NCBI GenBank assembly: GCA_035574455.1
Contig: DATLYT010000170.1
Coordinates: forward strand, 1-25,666
Length of the DNA stretch: 25,666 bases
Direction of reading: 5' to 3'
Origin: DATLYT01 sp035574455
GTDB taxonomy: Bacteria; Bacteroidota; Ignavibacteria; UBA10030
Under the pieces are notes generated by a model. The model did no database searches, was not told where the DNA came from, and was given only the letters and a program-made list of their open reading frames with translations. Below are positions 21,331 through 25,666 of the stretch, piece by piece. Numbering within the stretch: position 1 is the stretch's first letter; the number at the start of each line of letters is the position of its first letter. The position numbers and the translations under genes were made by a program.

Positions 21331-24135
21331 TTAATGTGCCTCCAGCCAGTTTTTCCCTACACCAATTTCCACTTCAATGGGTACGCTCAGTTTCATCGCT
21401 TCCTGCATCTGTTTCTCCACGAGCTTCCGCATCGTTTCCTCTTCATCCTTTTCGATTTCAAACACGAGCTCATCGTGCACCTGAAGGAGCATCTTGCTCT
21501 CGAGCTTTTTCTTAAGGAGGTCGGCGTCGATTCTGACCATCGCGATCTTGATCATGTCCGCCGCCGTACCTTGAATCGGCATGTTGATGGCTTGGCGTTC
21601 GGCGTTCTGGCGGAGATTCTGGTTCTTGCTGTGAATGTCGGGCAGGTACCTCCGTCGACCCATGAGCGTTGAGACATAACCCTGCTTGTGCGCCATCGCC
21701 TTCGTTTCCTCGATGTACTGCCTGACCTTCGGAAATCGCTCAAAGTAACGCTCGATAATCTCTTTTGCTTCAGACTGCGAAATCTCCAATCGCGTTGAGA
21801 GTCCAAATGGCCCGATGCCGTACATGATGCCGAAGTTGACTTCTTTGGCTTTGCGGCGCATGTCACGAGTGACGTCCTTGAGCGACACGCCAAAGACTTT
21901 CGCCGCCGTTGTTGCGTGCACATCTTCTTTGTTCCGGAATGCTTCCGCCAAACCCTCATCGCCGGACACATGCGCCATGATGCGCAGTTCGATCTGCGAG
22001 TAGTCGGCTGACATGATGAGCTGGTTTTTCTTGCCCGGGACGAATGCCTTGCGGATGGAGCGGCCAATTTCCGTGCGGATAGGGATGTTCTGGAGGTTCG
22101 GGTCGCTGCTGGCAAGGCGTCCCGTTGCCGCCACCGTTTGATTGTAGGATGTGTGGACGCGCCCGGTTCGCGGGTTAACCATCGTGGGCAGTGAGTCGAT
22201 GTACGTCGACTTGAGCTTGGACAGCTGGCGATAGTCGAGCAGTTTCTCGATGATGGGATGCTCGTGGCGGAGTGTTTCGAGCACACCGACATCCGTGGAG
22301 AAGCCGGTTTTTGTTTTCCGGACGGGCGAGAGTTTGAGGTTGGTAAAGAGGACTTCGCTGAGTTGTTGGGTAGAATTGATGTTGAATTCGCTCCCGGCGA
22401 GTTTGTAAATTTCGCGTGTAAGGCGGTCTAATTCTCGCTCAAGCTCCTTCGATATGTCGGCTAAATACTCCACATCGATCGACACGCCGGCCCGTTCCAT
22501 TCGTGCAAGAACAGAACAGAGAGGAAACTCCACTTCCTGGCACAACGCCATCATTTTTTCTTGGCGAAGCTTTTCGCTCAACACCTCATACAGCCGGAAC
22601 GTGATATCCGCGTCCTCGCAAGAATACTCGGCGAGAGCCTCGAGCGGCACATCACGGATATCTTTCCGATTCTTCCCCTCGCCCGTGAGGTCGTCATAGG
22701 AAACCATCGAGTAGTTGAGATACTCACGCGCGAGAGCGTCGAGATTGTGCTGGCCATCGGCGCGCAAGATGTAACTCGCAATCATCGTGTCGAACTCCAC
22801 TCCTTGTACGTCGATGTCGTGTTGCCAGACCGCAAGCATATCGTACTTAATATTCTGGCCGATTTTTTTGATCTTGGGGTTTTCAAGAATCGGTTTCAAT
22901 GCTGGAAAAACGAGAGAGGGGGGTAACCCGGCGTATTGTTGTTTTGGACCGATCGAAGATGGCTCCCCAAACAGGTCGGTGCTCTGCGGTGAATCGCTGG
23001 AGATATCGACGGGGACATAGTACGCCTCCCGTGGCTTGAGCGAGAAGGAGAGGCCGATAATCTGGGACTGAAGAGCGTTGGTGGAAGTTGTTTCTGTATC
23101 GAAGACGAATTCCTTGGCGTTGGACAACCGAGCGCAAAGCTCGTGAAAGTCCTTTTCCGTCGTTATCGTCTTATACTGGTGCTTGTCTTCCTTGATGGTC
23201 GTGTATTTTTCGAATTTGAAATCTGTCGCAGCATCGGCCGGTTCTTCTTCCTTCCCTTCATCCTTGAGTTTGCTCAGCAGGCTCTTGAATTCGAGCGCAG
23301 AAAAGTACTCGCGAAGCTTGCGGGTATCGGGCTTACCCAACTTGAGTTCGTGAAAATCGATCGTGATAGGCGTCTCGGTATCGATGGTGACGAGTTTCTT
23401 GGAGAGCAGGGCAAGCTCTTTGTTTGCTGCAATCTTCTCGCGTACTCCTTTTTGTGGAATTTTGTCGACGTTGGCGAGGATAGTTTCGAGTGAGCCGAAT
23501 TGTTGCACGAGGGGGATGGCCGTTTTTTCCCCGACCCCCGGTACCCCCGGCACATTGTCCGATGTATCCCCGACGAGTGCAAGAACATCCACCACACGGT
23601 CCGGCGGGACTCCGAATTTCTCCTGCACCTCTTCCGGCCCGACGATCTCCGCCTCGTTCCCCTGTCTGCCCGGCCGATACATTTTGACCCGGTCGGAAAT
23701 GAGCTGCATGTAATCTTTATCCGATGTCACAAGAAACGTCTCCACCTTCTCTTTCTCCGCCCGCTTGGCGAGCGTGCCGATGATGTCGTCTGCCTCGTAA
23801 CCGTCCAGCTCCAGCATCGGGATGTTGTATGCTTTAACGATGGCCTTGATGAGATCGAGTTGCGGTATCAGGTCTTCCGGAATTTCCTGCCGTGTGGCTT
23901 TGTATTCCTTGTATGTTTGATGGCGAAAGGTCGGTGCGGCGGTGTCGAAGGCAACGGCAATGTGATCGGGCTTTTCCTGTTCGAGAATCTTATTGAGGAA
24001 GGAGACGAAACCATAGACCGCGCTCGTGTTCTCGCCTTTGGAATTCCGCAGCGGCGCGCGGATGTAGGCGTAGTACGAGCGATAAGCAATGGCCATCGCA
24101 TCGATGAGGAACAGGCGTTCGTTTTTCTTGGACAT
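21331..24135 (-). CDS. polA: DNA polymerase I (5' nuclease, 3'-5' exonuclease, polymerase)
   Basis: A 934-aa replication and repair polymerase that removes RNA primers and fills gaps. The 5' nuclease domain covers about 1-290 (FLIDAMAIAYRSYYA, DGYEADDIIGTLA, LVTSDKDYMQL, GDTSDNVPGVPGVGEKTA). The proofreading domain is intact, with all four metal ligands visible: Asp346 and Glu348 in FDTET, Asp432 in NIKYDM and Asp508 in YSCEDAD. The polymerase domain has motif A SADYSQIELRIMAH (Asp711), the O helix RRKAKEVNFGIMYG (Lys764, Phe768, Tyr772) and motif C QVHDELVFE (Asp888). CGGAG sits 7 nt before the ATG. It begins 29 nt after the TauE/SafE gene and is probably co-transcribed with it. Confidence 0.98.
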   Translation of the reverse strand: MSKKNERLFLIDAMAIAYRSYYAYIRAPLRNSKGENTSAVYGFVSFLNKILEQEKPDHIAVAFDTAAPTFRHQTYKEYKATRQEIPEDLIPQLDLIKAIVKAYNIPMLELDGYEADDIIGTLAKRAEKEKVETFLVTSDKDYMQLISDRVKMYRPGRQGNEAEIVGPEEVQEKFGVPPDRVVDVLALVGDTSDNVPGVPGVGEKTAIPLVQQFGSLETILANVDKIPQKGVREKIAANKELALLSKKLVTIDTETPITIDFHELKLGKPDTRKLREYFSALEFKSLLSKLKDEGKEEEPADAATDFKFEKYTTIKEDKHQYKTITTEKDFHELCARLSNAKEFVFDTETTSTNALQSQIIGLSFSLKPREAYYVPVDISSDSPQSTDLFGEPSSIGPKQQYAGLPPSLVFPALKPILENPKIKKIGQNIKYDMLAVWQHDIDVQGVEFDTMIASYILRADGQHNLDALAREYLNYSMVSYDDLTGEGKNRKDIRDVPLEALAEYSCEDADITFRLYEVLSEKLRQEKMMALCQEVEFPLCSVLARMERAGVSIDVEYLADISKELERELDRLTREIYKLAGSEFNINSTQQLSEVLFTNLKLSPVRKTKTGFSTDVGVLETLRHEHPIIEKLLDYRQLSKLKSTYIDSLPTMVNPRTGRVHTSYNQTVAATGRLASSDPNLQNIPIRTEIGRSIRKAFVPGKKNQLIMSADYSQIELRIMAHVSGDEGLAEAFRNKEDVHATTAAKVFGVSLKDVTRDMRRKAKEVNFGIMYGIGPFGLSTRLEISQSEAKEIIERYFERFPKVRQYIEETKAMAHKQGYVSTLMGRRRYLPDIHSKNQNLRQNAERQAINMPIQGTAADMIKIAMVRIDADLLKKKLESKMLLQVHDELVFEIEKDEEETMRKLVEKQMQEAMKLSVPIEVEIGVGKNWLEAH

Positions 24136-24164
24136 TCAATAACTCCGAGTGAAGAAAACGTACG

Positions 24165-24887
24165 TCAGAAGAAGAGTGCGATTCCCATCACCACCAGAAA
24201 CGTGGCCACGATGTTCCGGAAGCGTTCGAGGGAAATGTTCGTCAGCAATCGTTTTCCGATGAGTGTGCCTGCAAAAGCAACCGCCATAACGGCCAGAAGT
24301 GAAACGTTGGCATTGCCCAGCATCGCGAACTGAGAGTAAAGGTAAACGGGAATTCGCGTCAAATCAATAACGATGGCAATGGCAGTAGCTGTGGCGATAA
24401 AGGATTCTTTGGAGAGGTTGTAGTTCAGCAGGTACGCGCTCCGGATTGCTCCTTGGTTACCGATCATCCCGCCGAGAAAGCCGGAGAAGAAGCCTCCGAG
24501 GAAATCGAACGAGCGAGGAATCCTGAACTTTGAGGCGGCGGGAAGGAACTCCAATGAACCTGCGGCAATCAGAAAGCAGGCCAAAGCGTATCGCACGTAC
24601 ACTCCTTCTAACGCTCCTTGCAACAACGATCCACCGGCAGCGCCGACCAAACTCCAGAGACCAAACTTGAGGAGAATCTCTTTGTTCACATGCTGACGAA
24701 ACAGGCCAAATTTCAGTAGGTTGTTGGCGAGATGGACGATCGAAACGAGAAAGACAGCGGTCTTGGCATCATAAAAAAATGCAAAGGTCGGCGTGAGTAC
24801 CGTGCCGACGCCGAAGCCGGTTACGAGCGTGAGGGCGCTGAAAATCAGCGTTATCAAGAGCACGAGAAGAAAGCTGGGTTCCGTCAT
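24165..24887 (-). CDS. TauE/SafE family sulfite/anion permease
   Basis: A 240-aa polytopic membrane protein of the TauE/SafE (DUF81) family, whose members export sulfite, sulfoacetate or related anions; the substrate here is unknown. Seven or eight hydrophobic segments are visible. Family features include the N-terminal LVTGFGVGTVLTPTFAFFYDAKTAVFLVSIVHLANNLLK and, in the second half, FLGGFFSGFLGGMIGNQGAIRSAYLL, the internal repeat of the same motif. The start codon overlaps the stop of the upstream MFS gene by 4 nt (ATGA), so the two are translationally coupled. Confidence 0.88.
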   Translation of the reverse strand: MTEPSFLLVLLITLIFSALTLVTGFGVGTVLTPTFAFFYDAKTAVFLVSIVHLANNLLKFGLFRQHVNKEILLKFGLWSLVGAAGGSLLQGALEGVYVRYALACFLIAAGSLEFLPAASKFRIPRSFDFLGGFFSGFLGGMIGNQGAIRSAYLLNYNLSKESFIATATAIAIVIDLTRIPVYLYSQFAMLGNANVSLLAVMAVAFAGTLIGKRLLTNISLERFRNIVATFLVVMGIALFF

Positions 24888-25666
24888 TCGTTAACGCTCT
24901 CGGCAATTGTGGGTTGCGCTTCATCCTTCTCTGTTGCTCCTTGCGGCTCTGAACCGCGCAGGTCGATAAACGCGGAACGGAGGATGAGAACCGTCACAAG
25001 GAGCATTCCGCCGGTGACAAAGAATGTCTCCCTCAAGCCGAAGTGCGAAGCGATGTATCCTCCTGCCGGCGGGCCGATCATGTTTGCCAGGATATTGCCG
25101 CTGGCCGCAATGCCCATGATACTGCCGCGTCGTTCCAGCACTGCGTGTTTGCTGATGTACGAATAGAGTGCAGGGAGCATTCCACCCAAACAGAATCCAA
25201 GAATTGCGCGGAGGAAAATCAACTGATACGGGTTGGAGACAAGTCCTTGAGCCGCATAGGCAACCCCGGCTCCCGATAACGCGATGGTCAGATTCTTCTT
25301 ATAGCTCTTGGCGTCGTTCCGCTTGCCCCACCATGGCGCGGCAAGAACGGTGAAGACACCGGCGATCGAAAAGATTCCACCCGTCAGTGTAGCAACCAAA
25401 GTCGTTTGGGAGATGAGAGATTCGACATACAGTGCAAAGATCGGTTGAATCATGAACACGGACGACTGCGAGATGATGATCACGACGAGCGCGATGCGAA
25501 TGGGCTTTGAGCGGAAGGCGTACGCATACCCGCTGAGTAACGACGATGCATCAAGCTGGTCCGGTTTGGGCTTGTTTTCTTCCCGCACGAACTTCACAAT
25601 CAGAATACCGGCAAGCGTGCAAAGTCCGGCAACGATGAAAAAGATGGGGCGGAATCCGAACGCATC
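24884..25666 (-). CDS. Major facilitator superfamily transporter (partial, N-terminus outside window)
   Basis: The C-terminal 260 residues of an MFS permease; the frame is open to the right edge, so the start is not in the window. The fragment begins in a membrane segment (PIFFIVAGLCTLAGILI), then the charged central loop (VKFVREENKPKPDQ), then six membrane segments of the C-terminal half. GFCLGGMLPALYSYISKH and GSIMGIAASGNILANMIGPPAGGYIA match drug:H+ antiporter-type MFS proteins. The last 30 residues form a Glu/Gln-rich cytosolic tail. It is the most upstream visible gene of the MFS-TauE/SafE-polA unit. Confidence 0.88.
   Translation of the reverse strand, partial: DAFGFRPIFFIVAGLCTLAGILIVKFVREENKPKPDQLDASSLLSGYAYAFRSKPIRIALVVIIISQSSVFMIQPIFALYVESLISQTTLVATLTGGIFSIAGVFTVLAAPWWGKRNDAKSYKKNLTIALSGAGVAYAAQGLVSNPYQLIFLRAILGFCLGGMLPALYSYISKHAVLERRGSIMGIAASGNILANMIGPPAGGYIASHFGLRETFFVTGGMLLVTVLILRSAFIDLRGSEPQGATEKDEAQPTIAESVNE

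Noticed and set aside
23500..24333. A 277-codon plus-strand frame opposite polA
   Set aside because: It overlaps the conserved 5' nuclease domain of polA, and its translation shows no domain or plausible RBS; it is a shadow frame.

Overview
The window is 25.7 kb of a densely coded bacterial chromosome, mostly housekeeping genes. There is no CRISPR array, insertion sequence, rRNA or tRNA that I can see. A fused 2-oxoacid dehydrogenase E1, a pyruvoyl-dependent arginine decarboxylase of the type I recall from green sulfur bacteria, the order rplM-rpsI-rpsB-tsf and a LiaF/PspC membrane pair suggest the Bacteroidota/Chlorobiota/Ignavibacteriota side of the tree. Many genes nevertheless have clear Shine-Dalgarno sites, and the promoters I can read are of the TTGnnn/TATATT type, which fits Chlorobiota/Ignavibacteriota better than typical Bacteroidia. 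This placement is an inference.

Layout: (1) 1-2003, minus strand: cystathionine beta-synthase followed by a partial cystathionine gamma-lyase/synthase, a transsulfuration operon with its own promoter. (2) 2179-4649, plus strand: dut, an AI-2E family permease and a short rsmI, closed by a bidirectional terminator. (3) 7108-4729, minus strand: smpB, tyrS and pyruvoyl-dependent arginine decarboxylase. (4) 7524-15230, plus strand: a compact lipoate/2-oxoacid dehydrogenase operon of lpdA, lipB, fused E1 alpha/beta, E2 and lipA. It holds E1, E2, E3 and both lipoylation enzymes. (5) 15323-17700: the ribosomal operon rplM-rpsI-rpsB-tsf with a near-consensus promoter and a strong terminator. (6) 17770-19134: pyrH-frr. 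(7) 19270-21200: an SSAT-like acetyltransferase, a protein with two PspC domains and a LiaF-type membrane protein. (8) 25666-21331, minus strand: a partial MFS transporter, a TauE/SafE permease and polA.

The most unusual feature is that the dehydrogenase operon is interrupted twice by small toxin/antitoxin-like genes. A Phd/YefM-RelE pair lies between lpdA and lipB. A DUF4258-DUF2283-DUF2283-like cluster lies between E1 and E2. Both are threaded through stop/start junctions (1-nt gap, 1-nt overlap, 2-nt gap, 4-nt overlap) without damaging the metabolic genes. In the second island two of the three genes carry an apparent single-base frameshift, and one of them is recognisable only by joining two reading frames.

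Functional links: LipB and LipA would lipoylate the E2 encoded beside them. E1, E2 and LpdA would then form the complex. CBS and its PLP partner would move sulfur between homocysteine and cysteine. Arginine decarboxylase makes agmatine, a polyamine precursor, and the SSAT-like enzyme could act on polyamines or related amines, though the two lie about 14 kb apart. All domain assignments come from reading the protein sequences; no database search was run.
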